DNA of 64,000 bases from Shewanella sp. AS1 (GTDB lineage: Bacteria; Pseudomonadota; Gammaproteobacteria; Enterobacterales; Shewanellaceae): assembly GCF_021412565.1 (NCBI RefSeq), contig NZ_JAKCLJ010000014.1, positions 27,743-91,742 on the forward strand. Direction: 5' to 3'. The notes under the pieces were generated by a model. It was not told where the DNA came from. It ran no database searches and saw nothing but the letters and a program-made list of their open reading frames with translations. The position numbers and the translations under genes are program-made. Below, piece after piece: positions 45,157 through 54,679 of this stretch (the stretch's first letter is position 1; each line of letters opens with the position of its first letter).

Positions 45157-45999
45157 ATGCAGGAAGTTGGTCGCTTACCCAATGCCCGTGCGGCGCAGGC
45201 CCTGATGGATTACCTGAAGGGACAAGGGATCTTATGCCAGCTTTCCAGCGCCGAGGCGGGCGTCGTCATCTCAGTTGTCGACGAAATGCACTACAGTGCC
45301 GCCCGCGCCGAGTATGAGCACTTTGTACAAAATCCCCATGACGACAAGTATCTGCAAGCCTCATGGGATAATGGCAATGCCAATATTAAGTTCGATTATG
45401 GTGCCCCCGGCCTGCAGCTCTTTACTCAGTTTATCTCAGGGGCTGGCCCATTAACCCTGAGTATTATCGCGCTCTGTAGCCTGGTTTTTCTCGGCTTCAA
45501 TATCGGCTTTGCGGCGCCTATTTTCGAGCAGTTATCATTTTTTGGCGCCGTTCCCGACAGCGGATTCGAGCAGGTGTGGCGTCTCTTTACCCCGAGCCTG
45601 CTGCATTTTTCACTGCTGCACTTACTGTTTAACCTGCTCTGGTGGTGGTATTTAGGCGGCAAGATAGAGAACAAACTCGGCATTGCGCCGCTGTTCATGC
45701 TCCTACTTATCGCCGGCACCCTGCCTAATCTGCTGCAATATTACATGACCGGCCCCAATTTCGGCGGACTCTCTGGCGTGGTCTACGCTGTAGTGGGTTA
45801 TACCTGGATCATGGGCACAAGGCGCCCAGAATTGGGGATCGGCCTACCTCCGGCCTACATCGGCTTTATGTTAGTCTGGCTGGTGTTTGGCTTTACCGAC
45901 ATGTTTGGCCTATCGATGGCCAACGGGGCACACCTTGGCGGATTAGCCGTCGGCCTGATCCAGGGATTTATCGACTGCGTTAAGCGCCCCCAGCACTAA
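45157..45999 (+). CDS. glpG: Rhomboid intramembrane serine protease GlpG
   Basis: 280 residues. A soluble N-terminal domain (about 1-85) is followed by six membrane helices. The catalytic Ser is in GGLSGVVYAVVGY and the His in ANGAHLGGLAVG, in helices 4 and 6. The conserved loop motif around HFSLLHLLFNLLWWWYLGG is intact. The length matches E. coli GlpG. Confidence 0.95.
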   Translation: MQEVGRLPNARAAQALMDYLKGQGILCQLSSAEAGVVISVVDEMHYSAARAEYEHFVQNPHDDKYLQASWDNGNANIKFDYGAPGLQLFTQFISGAGPLTLSIIALCSLVFLGFNIGFAAPIFEQLSFFGAVPDSGFEQVWRLFTPSLLHFSLLHLLFNLLWWWYLGGKIENKLGIAPLFMLLLIAGTLPNLLQYYMTGPNFGGLSGVVYAVVGYTWIMGTRRPELGIGLPPAYIGFMLVWLVFGFTDMFGLSMANGAHLGGLAVGLIQGFIDCVKRPQH

Positions 46000-46038
46000 C
46001 ACCTATCTGAGCACCTCCAACACATCAAGTCACTCTAT

Positions 46039-46692
46039 TTAGGCCAGCTCTAACACTTTACTCACCAGCTTTTGAATGCCACTGTGAGCCTGGGCTATAT
46101 TCTCAGCCAGCATATAAGCAGGGGTACTGACCAGCTTATTCGCCTCATCCACCACGATTTGATCCACATCGGCTTCCTGATGCTCGCCGCCCATCAGATT
46201 AAAGGCCAGCTTAGTATCATTATCATGGCCTATGGTGCCCTTGGCTCCTGCGGCATATAACTTAGGGATCATCACAGGCGAGATACAGATAAAGCCAACC
46301 GGCTTCTTGTCATCGATAAACGCGCTAATAAAACGCCTCACCTGCGGGTCGATGTCACACTCGCTGCCCGCAAGGGCAAAATTACACAGATTTTTCGCCG
46401 CACCGAAACCACCAGGAATGACCAAGGCATCAAATTCGGCGAACGTCAGATCACTGCAAGCCTTGATATTGCCGCGAGCAATACGTGCCGACTCCACCAG
46501 CACATTACGCTTATCATTCACATCCACTTCACCTGTAAGGTGATTCACTACATGCATTTGAGGTATATCGGGTGCAAAGCATTGATAATTAGCGCCTAAT
46601 TGCGTTAAACATAAAAGAGTTAATACCGCCTCATGCAGTTCTGAACCATCAAACACACCTGCGCCGCTCAATAAAACAGCAACTTTTTTCAT
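46039..46692 (-). CDS. elbB: Isoprenoid biosynthesis glyoxalase ElbB (DJ-1/PfpI superfamily)
   Basis: 217 residues. The start MKKVAVLLSGAGVFDGSELHEAV and the mid-chain LVIPGGFGAAKNLCNFA are diagnostic of ElbB. KPVGFICISP holds the nucleophile-elbow Cys of the DJ-1 fold. ElbB has in vitro glyoxalase activity and is linked genetically to isoprenoid synthesis; its true substrate is uncertain. AAAAGGAGC precedes the ATG. Confidence 0.92.
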   Translation of the reverse strand: MKKVAVLLSGAGVFDGSELHEAVLTLLCLTQLGANYQCFAPDIPQMHVVNHLTGEVDVNDKRNVLVESARIARGNIKACSDLTFAEFDALVIPGGFGAAKNLCNFALAGSECDIDPQVRRFISAFIDDKKPVGFICISPVMIPKLYAAGAKGTIGHDNDTKLAFNLMGGEHQEADVDQIVVDEANKLVSTPAYMLAENIAQAHSGIQKLVSKVLELA

Positions 46693-47081
46693 TAAAAGCT
46701 CCTTTTATAGATCCAACAGTTTTAACAAACTAACAACAAACCTCTTGATCCGATTATTTTTCATGCTAAGTTAGTTCATCGAACTCTCTCAGGAGATTGA
46801 TTCTCCGTCAAGAGACGAGTTTTGAAAGGGAGTCAAAATAAAAGTCCACAAATTAGGGATTTTTACTTGGAAGTAATACCCAGCTCACACAAAAATAAAA
46901 TTTAGCATAAAATCAATAGTTTGCATCACAACATAGAATTTGCAGTCGTGATCCCTACTCTGATAAAAATTTTTAGCTCACAGACTTATCCACAGACTGC
47001 TGAGCAATTTGCCGTGGCCGAAATTCCCCTGATGTGGCATGCTAGCAGCATCATAGATACCGATAAATGAACTAAAAAATT
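46693..47081. other. Divergent intergenic region elbB/polA with a perfect DnaA box
   Basis: 389 AT-rich bases with no supported ORF. TTATCCACA at 46986-46994 is an exact consensus DnaA box about 90 bases before polA. A single box does not make an origin but could tie polA expression to DnaA. Confidence 0.5.
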
Positions 47082-49850
47082 ATGCCTAATATTGCCGAAA
47101 ACCCGCTCGTCCTTGTGGATGGCTCCTCCTACCTTTATCGCGCTTACTATGCTCCACCACACTTGACTAACTCCAAAGGCGAAGCCACGGGGGCCGTCTA
47201 TGGCGTGATCAACATGCTGCGCAGCCTCCTGAAACAATACAAGCCTTCACAGATGGCAGTGGTGTTTGATGCCAAAGGAAAAACCTTTCGTAATGATATG
47301 TATGCCGACTATAAGGCGCATCGCCCCCCTATGCCGGACGACCTTCGCACGCAAATCGAGCCCTTACATCGCATCATTCGCGCCCTCGGCCTGCCCTTGG
47401 TCTGTATTCCCGGTGTCGAAGCCGATGATGTGATAGGCACAATCGCCACCCAGGCCAGTAAAGAGGGACGCTCGGTATTAATCAGCACAGGTGATAAGGA
47501 TATGGCCCAACTGGTCGATGCTAATATCACACTGATCAACACCATGACCAACACGATATTGGGACCTGAAGAAGTCACTGAAAAATTTGGTGTCGGCCCT
47601 GAGCTTATCATAGACCTGCTGGCGCTTCAGGGAGATAAAGCCGATAACATTCCAGGACTTCCTGGTGTGGGCGAAAAAACCGCGCTTGCCATGCTTCAGG
47701 GGCTTGGCGGTATAAGCCAAATCTTAGCCGAGCCAGAAAAACTCCCAGAGCTGGGCTTTAGGGGCTCAAAAACCATGCCAGCTAAAATCGCTGAACATGG
47801 CGAGATGCTAAAACTCTCTTTTGAGCTGGCGACCATCAAATTGGATGTGGAATTGGAGCAAGATTGGCATCAGCTCAATGTCGCTCCTGCCGATAAAGAT
47901 GAGCTTATCAAATGCTATGGCCAGATGGAGTTTAAGCGCTGGCTTGCCGAAGTGCTGGATGGCAAAGGTACAAATGAACTTGCCGCCGACGCGGGTGAAG
48001 AAGCCGCCACCCAAGAAGCACCCACGCCTCAGGATATTAATGTCGAATACAGCAATATACTCACCTGGGATGAACTCGACAGCTGGCTTGAGAAACTGGC
48101 CAAGGCTGAACTTATCGCCATAGACACAGAAACCACCAGCCTCAATTATATGCAGGCCAAGTTGGTTGGGATCTCCTTTGCTGTCGAGCCGGGCAAAGCC
48201 GCTTACCTCCCCTTAGGGCATGATTATCCAGATGCGCCAGAGCAGCTGGATATGACTCAGGCTCTGGCTAAACTCAAACCGCTTCTGGAAGACGCGAATC
48301 TAAAGAAGGTCGGCCAAAACCTGAAATATGATATGAGTATCTTTGCCGGAGTCGGCATTACCCTGCGCGGCATCGCCTTCGATACCATGCTGGAGTCCTA
48401 CGTGTTTAACTCTGTGGCATCGAAACACAATATGGATGATTTGGCTCTCAAGTATTTAGGCCATAAAAATATCGCCTTCGAAGAGATTGCTGGCAAAGGT
48501 GTCAAACAGCTTACCTTTAATCAGATCCCACTGGAAACCGCAGGCCCCTATGCTGCCGAAGATGCCGATATCACCCTACGCCTGCATCAACATCTCTGGC
48601 CAAGATTGCAAAAAGCAGCCGGACTCGCCAGTGTGTTTACCGATATAGAGCTCCCCTTGGTTGCTGTACTCTCGCAAATTGAACGTCAGGGTGTACTGGT
48701 AGACAGCATGCTACTCAGTCAACAGAGTGAAGAGTTGGCGCGTAAGATAGATGAGCTGGAGCAGCAGGCCTACAAGATAGCCGGCGAAGAGTTTAATCTC
48801 AGCTCCACCAAACAGCTGCAAACCCTGTTTTTTGAGAAACTGGGTTATCCCGTGATCAAGAAAACCCCTAAGGGTGCGCCCTCAACGGCCGAGGAAGTCT
48901 TGGTCGAGCTGGCGCTGGATTATCCCCTACCCAAGATACTGCTGGAACATCGCAGCCTGACCAAGCTCAAGAGTACCTATACGGATAAACTGCCTCTTAT
49001 GCTCGATGGCAAAACCGGTCGTGTACACACCAGCTATCACCAGGCAAATGCAGCTACAGGGCGCCTATCGTCCAGTGAGCCGAATCTACAGAATATTCCT
49101 ATCCGCACCGAAGAGGGTCGCCGCATTCGCCATGCCTTTATCGCTGGTGAAGGTCGTAAAATTCTAGCCGCGGATTACTCGCAAATCGAGCTGCGCATCA
49201 TGGCCCATCTGTCTCAAGACAAGGGTCTACTCAGCGCATTCGCCGAAGGTAAAGATATTCACCGTGCAACTGCAGCCGAAGTCTTCGGTGTCGATTTCGA
49301 TGCGGTTACTTCTGAGCAGCGTCGCCGCGCCAAGGCTGTCAACTTCGGCCTCATCTATGGCATGTCGGCCTTCGGCTTGGCGCGCCAATTAGATATTCCC
49401 CGCGCCGAAGCACAAAGCTATATAGACACTTACTTTAAGCGTTATCCCGGTGTACTCAAATACATGGAAGACACCCGTGCGCTCGCCGCCGAACAGGGCT
49501 ATGTATCGACCCTGTTTGGTCGTAGGCTCTATCTGCCAGCCATCAAAGATCGTAATGCCATGCGTCGTCAGGCCGCTGAACGCGCCGCCATCAACGCCCC
49601 CATGCAAGGCACGGCCGCCGATATCATCAAGAAAGCGATGATCAATGTTGCCAACTGGATTGCCAGTGATACTCAAGGCGAGATAGATATGATCATGCAG
49701 GTTCACGATGAATTGGTGTTCGAGGTCGACAGTGATAAAGCTGAAAGCCTCAAGGTTAAGATCTGTGAGCTCATGGCTCAGGCCGCTAAACTGGATGTTG
49801 AGCTGCTGGCCGAAGCTGGTATAGGTGATAACTGGGAACAGGCTCACTAG
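47082..49850 (+). CDS. polA: DNA polymerase I
   Basis: 922 residues, the usual length. The N-terminal 5'-nuclease ([34 protein letters not shown]) covers about 1-290. The 3'-5' exonuclease keeps its DxE ([12 protein letters not shown] near 345), so proofreading should be active. The polymerase part has motif [13 protein letters not shown], motif [21 protein letters not shown] and motif [12 protein letters not shown]. It serves Okazaki-fragment maturation and repair. The Spot 42 gene follows, as in E. coli. Confidence 0.98.
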   Translation: MPNIAENPLVLVDGSSYLYRAYYAPPHLTNSKGEATGAVYGVINMLRSLLKQYKPSQMAVVFDAKGKTFRNDMYADYKAHRPPMPDDLRTQIEPLHRIIRALGLPLVCIPGVEADDVIGTIATQASKEGRSVLISTGDKDMAQLVDANITLINTMTNTILGPEEVTEKFGVGPELIIDLLALQGDKADNIPGLPGVGEKTALAMLQGLGGISQILAEPEKLPELGFRGSKTMPAKIAEHGEMLKLSFELATIKLDVELEQDWHQLNVAPADKDELIKCYGQMEFKRWLAEVLDGKGTNELAADAGEEAATQEAPTPQDINVEYSNILTWDELDSWLEKLAKAELIAIDTETTSLNYMQAKLVGISFAVEPGKAAYLPLGHDYPDAPEQLDMTQALAKLKPLLEDANLKKVGQNLKYDMSIFAGVGITLRGIAFDTMLESYVFNSVASKHNMDDLALKYLGHKNIAFEEIAGKGVKQLTFNQIPLETAGPYAAEDADITLRLHQHLWPRLQKAAGLASVFTDIELPLVAVLSQIERQGVLVDSMLLSQQSEELARKIDELEQQAYKIAGEEFNLSSTKQLQTLFFEKLGYPVIKKTPKGAPSTAEEVLVELALDYPLPKILLEHRSLTKLKSTYTDKLPLMLDGKTGRVHTSYHQANAATGRLSSSEPNLQNIPIRTEEGRRIRHAFIAGEGRKILAADYSQIELRIMAHLSQDKGLLSAFAEGKDIHRATAAEVFGVDFDAVTSEQRRRAKAVNFGLIYGMSAFGLARQLDIPRAEAQSYIDTYFKRYPGVLKYMEDTRALAAEQGYVSTLFGRRLYLPAIKDRNAMRRQAAERAAINAPMQGTAADIIKKAMINVANWIASDTQGEIDMIMQVHDELVFEVDSDKAESLKVKICELMAQAAKLDVELLAEAGIGDNWEQAH

Positions 49851-49875
49851 GCAAGTGTTTTAGGCAAAGACTCAC

Positions 49876-49911
49876 GATAACAAGCCTCAACTAAACTTGA
49901 GGCTTGTTATC
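49876..49911 (+). terminator. Long stem-loop after polA
   Basis: A perfect 15-bp stem (49876-49890 with 49897-49911) and a 6-nt loop begin 25 bases after the polA stop. The sequence after it is AT-rich but has no T-run, so it may be a 3'-end barrier rather than a classic terminator. Confidence 0.6.
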
Positions 49912-50056
49912 AATTAATCATTTATTATCATGATCTTGACTCGCTCGTGGTGAACTAAGCCTCTCTACCCGCAATGGCCTTCCATATGCGTGCTCGATCT
50001 ACTGCCTGAACAGAATTAAGCGCTAAATTCACCCTGTTTCTAGACAGACTCAAGGT

Positions 50057-50085
50057 AAAAATGCCGTTTAAATAGGCATTTTTTA
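50057..50085 (+). terminator. Intrinsic terminator-like hairpin upstream of spf
   Basis: A stem AAAAATGCC/GGCATTTTT (50057-50065 with 50075-50083) with a 9-nt loop and a T-run. It would stop read-through from polA before the Spot 42 promoter. Confidence 0.65.
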
Positions 50086-50162
50086 CGATATCGCTCACAT
50101 TACTTACTCTTTTTACAAAAAACAGTTTCCACAATTTAGGTCAATACGATATTATTCTCTGC

Positions 50163-50274
50163 GTAGGGTACAGAGGTTAAGATGTTCTATCTTTCAGACC
50201 TTTATTTCTTTCACTGATATAAGTGAACAGCCAAATTACGGCGCCCCAGCAATTTATTTGCTGGGGCTTTTTTT
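50163..50274 (+). ncRNA. spf: Spot 42 small RNA
   Basis: About 112 nt. The first bases GTAGGGTACAGAGGTTAAGA and the TTCTATCTTTCAGACCT segment match E. coli Spot 42 almost base for base. The terminator is GCCCCAGCAA/TTGCTGGGGC (50243-50252 with 50258-50267) plus a T-run. A TATTAT -10 box lies at 50150-50155 with a start at 50163. Its location between polA and engB is conserved. In enterics it is an Hfq-dependent, CRP-repressed RNA that limits secondary carbon use. Confidence 0.95.
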
Positions 50275-50324
50275 CATCCCAAATAAATCTTAGAGCAAAT
50301 ACTTTAAAGTATTTTTTTTCAGGT

Positions 50325-50442
50325 TATAATGGCGCTATTGAGCAATCATCTTCACCGATGAAGCTTGAGTCTTGTTAAGTTACGCTCTTCCCCCCGAAGA
50401 GCGACATTATTTGCCGATGACAGCTTGTCATCGGTTTTTTTT
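50325..50442 (+). ncRNA. Candidate unnamed small RNA with C-rich loop hairpin
   Basis: A perfect TATAAT (50325-50330) predicts a start near 50337. Then come a small hairpin (CTTCA/TGAAG, 50350-50363), a strong hairpin CGCTCTTC/GAAGAGCG with a five-C loop (50383-50403) and an intrinsic terminator CCGATGACA/TGTCATCGG plus eight Ts (50414-50442). No plus-strand gene follows and engB has its own terminator at 50468-50497, so this is an independent unit of about 106 nt. A C-loop could pair with Shine-Dalgarno sequences. Not identified with a known family. Confidence 0.6.
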
Positions 50443-50467
50443 GTCTCATTCAAAAGTCTGCAGACAT

Positions 50468-50497
50468 AAAAAACGCCTTACCCTAAGGATAAAGCGT
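50468..50497 (-). terminator. Intrinsic terminator of engB
   Basis: On the minus strand an 11-bp stem with G-U pairs (50473-50483 with 50487-50497), a 3-nt loop and a T-run follow the engB stop after about 20 bases. Confidence 0.8.
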
Positions 50498-50518
50498 ATT
50501 AAACCAACCAATTATGAA

Positions 50519-51187
50519 CTATTCTGTCTCAGCTTCGCTCAATGCCTCAACCAACCAGTCGGGATGACACCAGTCGTTGAGAATTCCCAGCACTTTAGGC
50601 TTGCCCGTACCTTTAAGGGAGGAGAAAGGCTCAACTTTTACCGCATCACCAAAGTCAGCCAAGGCTTTACGAACTTCGTTGACCGTCTTCATTCTGGCAC
50701 TCTGCGCTAACTTATCGCACTTAGTTAACAGGGCTAATACTGGAATATTGCACTCCACCGCCCATTCAATCATCTGTATATCCAGATCTTTTAATGGATG
50801 ACGAATGTCCATCAACACGACTAAGCCGCTCAGACAGGCACGCTCCTGGAGATATTGCCCCAAAGCCTGTTGCCATTTCTGTTTCATCGCTAACGGTACC
50901 TGGGCAAAACCATAACCCGGCAGATCCACCAGCCGTCTATGTTCATCCAAAGCAAACACATTGATCAGTTGAGTTCGGCCCGGCGTCTTACTGGTGCGCG
51001 CCAGGTTTTTCTGTTCGGTTAACTGGTTCAACGCACTGGACTTTCCTGCGTTAGAACGTCCAGCAAACGCAATTTCAACCCCTACATCACCAGGAAGATG
51101 CTCATCCAGATGCGCGATATCTGGCGCACTGATCAAAAACTTAGCCTGACGAAAATCGATTCGAGAATCAGTCACTACCCACTCCAA
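50519..51187 (-). CDS. engB: Ribosome-biogenesis GTPase EngB (YihA/YsxC)
   Basis: 222 residues. G1 GRSNAGKSS (about residues 41-49), G2 threonine in SKTPGRTQ, G3 [10 protein letters not shown]4 TKCDKL and G5 SSLKGTG are all present. It acts in late 50S subunit assembly and is usually essential. It sits opposite Spot 42 and divergent from a cytochrome c4, the same order as polA-spf-yihA in E. coli. Confidence 0.97.
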   Translation of the reverse strand: MEWVVTDSRIDFRQAKFLISAPDIAHLDEHLPGDVGVEIAFAGRSNAGKSSALNQLTEQKNLARTSKTPGRTQLINVFALDEHRRLVDLPGYGFAQVPLAMKQKWQQALGQYLQERACLSGLVVLMDIRHPLKDLDIQMIEWAVECNIPVLALLTKCDKLAQSARMKTVNEVRKALADFGDAVKVEPFSSLKGTGKPKVLGILNDWCHPDWLVEALSEAETE

Positions 51188-51343
51188 AATTTATTATTTC
51201 TTCGGTTTTAATCTCGAAGAATTGCTTACATTTGCACAATTTCGTGTAAAATATTACCCCGATCACATAAGTCATATTTTATCACGCTTGCAGGTCACTC
51301 TCGTAAGCTCAGGACAAAAAACTTAACAAAAAGTTGGAACGCC

Positions 51344-51964
51344 ATGAAAAAGCTAGCTATTGCGCTATCAGTTTTAGCCATATTATCCACTCCGGCTATA
51401 GCAGCAGGTGATGCTGCAGCGGGTAAAAATAAATCCATCGTTTGTTCAGCCTGTCACGGCGTTGATGGAAACAGCATGATCGACATGTATCCTAAAATTG
51501 CCGGACAACATGAAGCCTACCTCAATAAGCAGTTGCATGAATTACGTCAAGCAGCACTGACTGGCGGTAAAGAGGGTCGTAACGATCCTCTGATGAGCCC
51601 AATGGCAGTTGCGCTGACAGATCAAGATATCGATGATTTATCAGCTTATTTTGCTTCACAAACCTTAACTACCACTGATGTTAAAGATGTTCCCGCCCTT
51701 GGCGAACAACTTTACAAGGGTGGTGATCCGGTACGTGGCATTACTGCTTGTGCCGCCTGTCATGGTCCTGATGGCCAAGGTGTTGAAACTGCAGGTTTCC
51801 CAGCTATCGCTGGCCAACACGCCAATTACATCAAGATTCAGTTAACCAAATTCCATGGCGCTACCCGCAACAACGACCTGAACGGCATGATGCAGGATGT
51901 GGCTAAAAAACTGACTCCTGAAGATATGGACGCTCTGTCTAAATACATTTCAAGCATTAAATAA
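51344..51964 (+). CDS. Diheme cytochrome c4
   Basis: 206 residues with a signal peptide (MKKLAIALSVLAILSTPAIA). Two heme c sites are at CSACH (34-38) and CAACH (136-140), each in one half of an internally duplicated protein, with the distal Met ligands in PLMSPMA and NGMMQDV. A periplasmic electron carrier to the terminal oxidase. Cytochrome c4 beside engB is a common gammaproteobacterial arrangement. A clean terminator follows. Confidence 0.93.
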   Translation: MKKLAIALSVLAILSTPAIAAGDAAAGKNKSIVCSACHGVDGNSMIDMYPKIAGQHEAYLNKQLHELRQAALTGGKEGRNDPLMSPMAVALTDQDIDDLSAYFASQTLTTTDVKDVPALGEQLYKGGDPVRGITACAACHGPDGQGVETAGFPAIAGQHANYIKIQLTKFHGATRNNDLNGMMQDVAKKLTPEDMDALSKYISSIK

Positions 51965-51980
51965 ATCGGCTTGAGAATGG

Positions 51981-52006
51981 AAGGCGGCTTATGCCGCCTT
52001 TTTTAC
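51981..52006 (+). terminator. Intrinsic terminator of cytochrome c4
   Basis: An 8-bp stem AAGGCGGC/GCCGCCTT (51981-51988 with 51993-52000), a 4-nt loop and a T-run, 17 bases after the stop. Confidence 0.92.
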
Positions 52007-52047
52007 CCCTACAATGTGACGTTAACGTCAACTGTAAAAATGAGCGC

Positions 52048-52076
52048 TTGACAGGGATCACATATTTAGGTTTAAT
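52048..52076 (+). promoter_or_regulatory. Strong sigma-70 promoter upstream of the Csr RNA
   Basis: TTGACA (52048-52053), exactly 17 bp, then TTTAAT (52071-52076). A CRP-like half (TCACA, 52058-52062) overlaps the spacer. The next supported gene on this strand is the Csr RNA about 150 bases on. It may drive a longer precursor of that RNA or a separate short transcript. Confidence 0.55.
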
Positions 52077-52232
52077 GTGCCGGTACTGAGGTGAACCCAA
52101 CTGTTTAAACAAAAATAACTTAATAGCATTAAACAGATTTCAGTATGTAATACCATTTAAGATATAAGAATAAATAAAGCTAATAACAATAATAACGACT
52201 GGACCACTCACTAAAAATAATTATGAGTAGAG

Positions 52233-52637
52233 CTTCGAATTTGAAGTCAGGTCATACACTACTTGAGTAAGGACACTGGTTTAGGAAGACCATACGCTAT
52301 ATAGCACTCTCCTTACAGATTCAGAAAAGCAGTTAACTGTTTACTGCTGAATCTAACGTAAACCTAAACATGGATGGTTTATTTGGCGTCAGAGATGACG
52401 AGATGGATAGAGATGCGTCATGAAGACCATCTACGGAAGCTGTGGTCAGGAAGGCAACAGGAAGATAAAAAAGTGTCTGGAAGACCGAAAACGACAAAAC
52501 ATGCAAGGATAGCAGACTAAAAAAATAAGATGGAATCCGACTGGGAAGGTCGCATAGCAAGTAAGGAAACTTGGAATCAGAATTGAGCACATTAAGTGCT
52601 TGTTAGAAGGCGACAGTAATACTGTCGCCTTTTTTTA
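52233..52637 (+). ncRNA. csrB: CsrB/CsrC-family regulatory RNA (CsrA sponge)
   Basis: A roughly 400-nt non-coding stretch with 13 GGA motifs between 52271 and 52573, many as AGGA or in hairpin loops (AAGGACA, CAGGAAG, ATGGATAG, ACGGAAG). It ends in a clean terminator, GGCGACAGT/ACTGTCGCC (52609-52617 with 52621-52629) plus seven Ts. Repeated GGA-bearing hairpins titrate CsrA. E. coli csrC lies in the same slot between engB (yihA) and yihI. The 5' end is uncertain: a weak TATGAG -10 at 52222 suggests 52233, while the strong promoter at 52048 would give about 555 nt. Confidence 0.88.
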
Positions 52638-52686
52638 TCCCACACGCTAGACTAGCCAAACCTGAATAAAGAGTTGTTTATCGTTC

Positions 52687-53364
52687 ATGCGCAGATGCCC
52701 CTTATGTAGCAGCCATAAGACCAGTCCGTTTTACCAGGACAGAAAACGCACCATACATAGCTGCAAAGTGTGTACCTTGCTGTTTGCCGACGCGGCCTCA
52801 CATCTCCCCCCAGAGGCAGAATTAAGAAAATACCAAACCGCCAATAATAAACACAAACCTGTGCAACAACTGCTCACCAGCCTGGTCATTCAAATCGAAC
52901 AAATGACATCGGCCTCATTGCTTGGACTGAATTTTGGTCGTCTGGTCACTCCGGACCTAGTGGAGGAGCTACACTCACGTGGCCACAAACTTGAACAATA
53001 TGACCCTTTTTTTGCCCCGGATCCTTCGCCGCTGAAACAGCAATATGATTTTATCTGCTGCTATAAGGTATTTGAGCATTTTCGCTTACCAAGCAGGGAA
53101 TGGTTACTATTGTGCTCTCTGCTCAAACCCGGTGGATGGCTCGCCATTAGCACCCCTATGCTGACCCAGTTGAATGGCTTTGCTAAATGGCATTATAAAA
53201 ACAATCTCACCCATGTCAGCTTTTATCAGCAGAGCACCTTTCAATTTCTGGCTCAGCAGGCTGAATTTACGCTATTATTCGCTTCAAACGATCTCATTTT
53301 GATGCAAAAACCATCAGGATCTGATATAACACGCGCCCCAAGTCACTTGTCTAACCGTAAATAA
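52687..53364 (+). CDS. Zinc-ribbon class I SAM-dependent methyltransferase
   Basis: 225 residues. An N-terminal zinc ribbon (Cys4, Cys7, Cys26, Cys29) is followed by a methyltransferase-11/12-type domain. The glycine-rich SAM loop is degenerate (LLGLNFGRLVTPDLVEEL), but FICCYKVFEHFRLP and LKPGGWLAISTPML are the typical later motifs. The target is unknown. It lies between the Csr RNA and yihI. The loss of the canonical GxGxG leaves catalytic ability slightly open. Confidence 0.8.
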   Translation: MRRCPLCSSHKTSPFYQDRKRTIHSCKVCTLLFADAASHLPPEAELRKYQTANNKHKPVQQLLTSLVIQIEQMTSASLLGLNFGRLVTPDLVEELHSRGHKLEQYDPFFAPDPSPLKQQYDFICCYKVFEHFRLPSREWLLLCSLLKPGGWLAISTPMLTQLNGFAKWHYKNNLTHVSFYQQSTFQFLAQQAEFTLLFASNDLILMQKPSGSDITRAPSHLSNRK

Positions 53365-53401
53365 GATAAGTTCACGATTCTTTGTAGTTGAGATTATTGC
53401 T

Positions 53402-53935
53402 ATGTCCCGTAAAAAAACGCGCAAAATTAATGAAAATGGGCCGAAAAGACAACCCAGAACCAAGAAAGAGGATCGCGTTGCCATCGGCAAAAAACAAAAT
53501 TCGGGCAATAAGGCGGGCAGTCGCCACAACGAAAAGCAGATCCAACAGAAGCAATCGACTGGCACACAGGTAAAGGATCCACGTCATGGTAGCAAAAAAC
53601 CGGTACAGCTGAACCTGCCTCAAACCCAGGCCGTTGAGAAAAAGCCCAAGGCTCCCAAGATGAGTGATGAACAGAAGCTGCTCAAACTAGAGGAAGATCC
53701 GCGGCTGAACTCGCTGCTGGATCAACTTGAAGAGGGTCGCGAGCTCAATGCTGCCGACCAGACATGGCTGGAAAAGCAACTAACAGAGATAGAGCGCCTG
53801 ATGGATCGCCTCGGCATCACAGAAGCTGACGATCTTGACCATGTGATGAAAACCACTGTGGCGTCGGACGATGATCTGCTGGATAAATTTGAATCCGGCG
53901 CCGATCTGCTCAAACAGTATCAAGATCACGATTAA
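53402..53935 (+). CDS. yihI: Der GTPase-activating protein YihI
   Basis: 177 residues. A very basic, disordered N-terminal half (SRKKTRKINENGPKRQPRTK) is followed by an acidic helical half with LEEDPRLNSLLDQLEEG and LNAADQTWLEKQLTEIERLMDRLGI, the conserved YihI block. It stimulates GTP hydrolysis by Der (EngA) and so modulates 50S assembly. It precedes hemN with one gene between, as in many gammaproteobacteria. Confidence 0.93.
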   Translation: MSRKKTRKINENGPKRQPRTKKEDRVAIGKKQNSGNKAGSRHNEKQIQQKQSTGTQVKDPRHGSKKPVQLNLPQTQAVEKKPKAPKMSDEQKLLKLEEDPRLNSLLDQLEEGRELNAADQTWLEKQLTEIERLMDRLGITEADDLDHVMKTTVASDDDLLDKFESGADLLKQYQDHD

Positions 53936-54031
53936 AGATTTAAGTGTGTACCCAATAGCATCGATTTTATTAGTCGCCGCTCGAACATTCAGAGAGTTAA
54001 CTTAAACTCATAATTTAGGTATACAAAGCAC

Positions 54032-54502
54032 ATGACAACGTCCCTTATTGTACTCGGTGCCTTCATCATCTTATCCCTTGCAGCTTACGCGGCTCATCTA
54101 TTGCTGAAGCTAAGACAGCAGACACAGGATCAACAAGAACGACAGGCAGCGCAGCAGGTTGCCCAGGCAGCAAAAGAGAAGGAATTACTGGGTAATATTC
54201 ACTATATCGCCGCAGCTATGATTGAGGAACGTTGTGAGCTTTCAGAAGGCGTGATGCGGATCGGCAAGCTTTTCGGCATCATAGGTCAAACCGACTCCGC
54301 CAGAGCACGCTATCCTTTTCTGTTCCAACATTTCGATGTGATTGAACATCATCCCATCATGGAAAAGCGCAAGGCGTTAGCAAAACAGCAAAGAATGAAG
54401 CTCGACTTTACCAGAATAAAGTCAGAAGCCGAGCTTGAAGATAAAATCCACCAAGAAGTTAACCAAATCGTAAAAGAATACGCGGTTCACGTTAACCAAT
54501 AA
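54032..54502 (+). CDS. DUF2489 domain-containing membrane-anchored protein
   Basis: 156 residues. One N-terminal helix (SLIVLGAFIILSLAAYAAHLL) is followed by a Gln-rich coiled stretch (RQQTQDQQERQAAQQVAQAA) and a soluble domain with AAAMIEERCELSEGVMRIGKL, typical of DUF2489. The family is commonly located between yihI and hemN. Function unknown. Confidence 0.82.
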   Translation: MTTSLIVLGAFIILSLAAYAAHLLLKLRQQTQDQQERQAAQQVAQAAKEKELLGNIHYIAAAMIEERCELSEGVMRIGKLFGIIGQTDSARARYPFLFQHFDVIEHHPIMEKRKALAKQQRMKLDFTRIKSEAELEDKIHQEVNQIVKEYAVHVNQ

Positions 54503-54679
54503 CGCTGCGTGAGTGGGTGCACAAAATTCAGTTTGCACCACAGACATTTGCAACAAATTCAAGGATAGTCACCAGCTATCATAAATTGCAGTGCGATTTT
54601 GCAACACGGATCAATGTTATTCATCCGATAACACTGCATACTTCGTCTGTTGCTAATTTACATCTTCGGAGGACACGCC

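Noticed and set aside
46900..47081. Replication origin near polA
   Set aside because: Only a single DnaA box, no cluster of boxes, no AT-rich 13-mer array and no dnaA/gidA neighbours.
50372..50710. 112-codon plus-strand ORF across the engB 3' end
   Set aside because: It runs through the candidate sRNA terminator and antisense to engB; codon use and composition look like a shadow frame.
52333..52590. 85-codon minus-strand ORF
   Set aside because: It is the complement of the Csr RNA; the Ser/Leu-rich translation comes from reversed GGA motifs.
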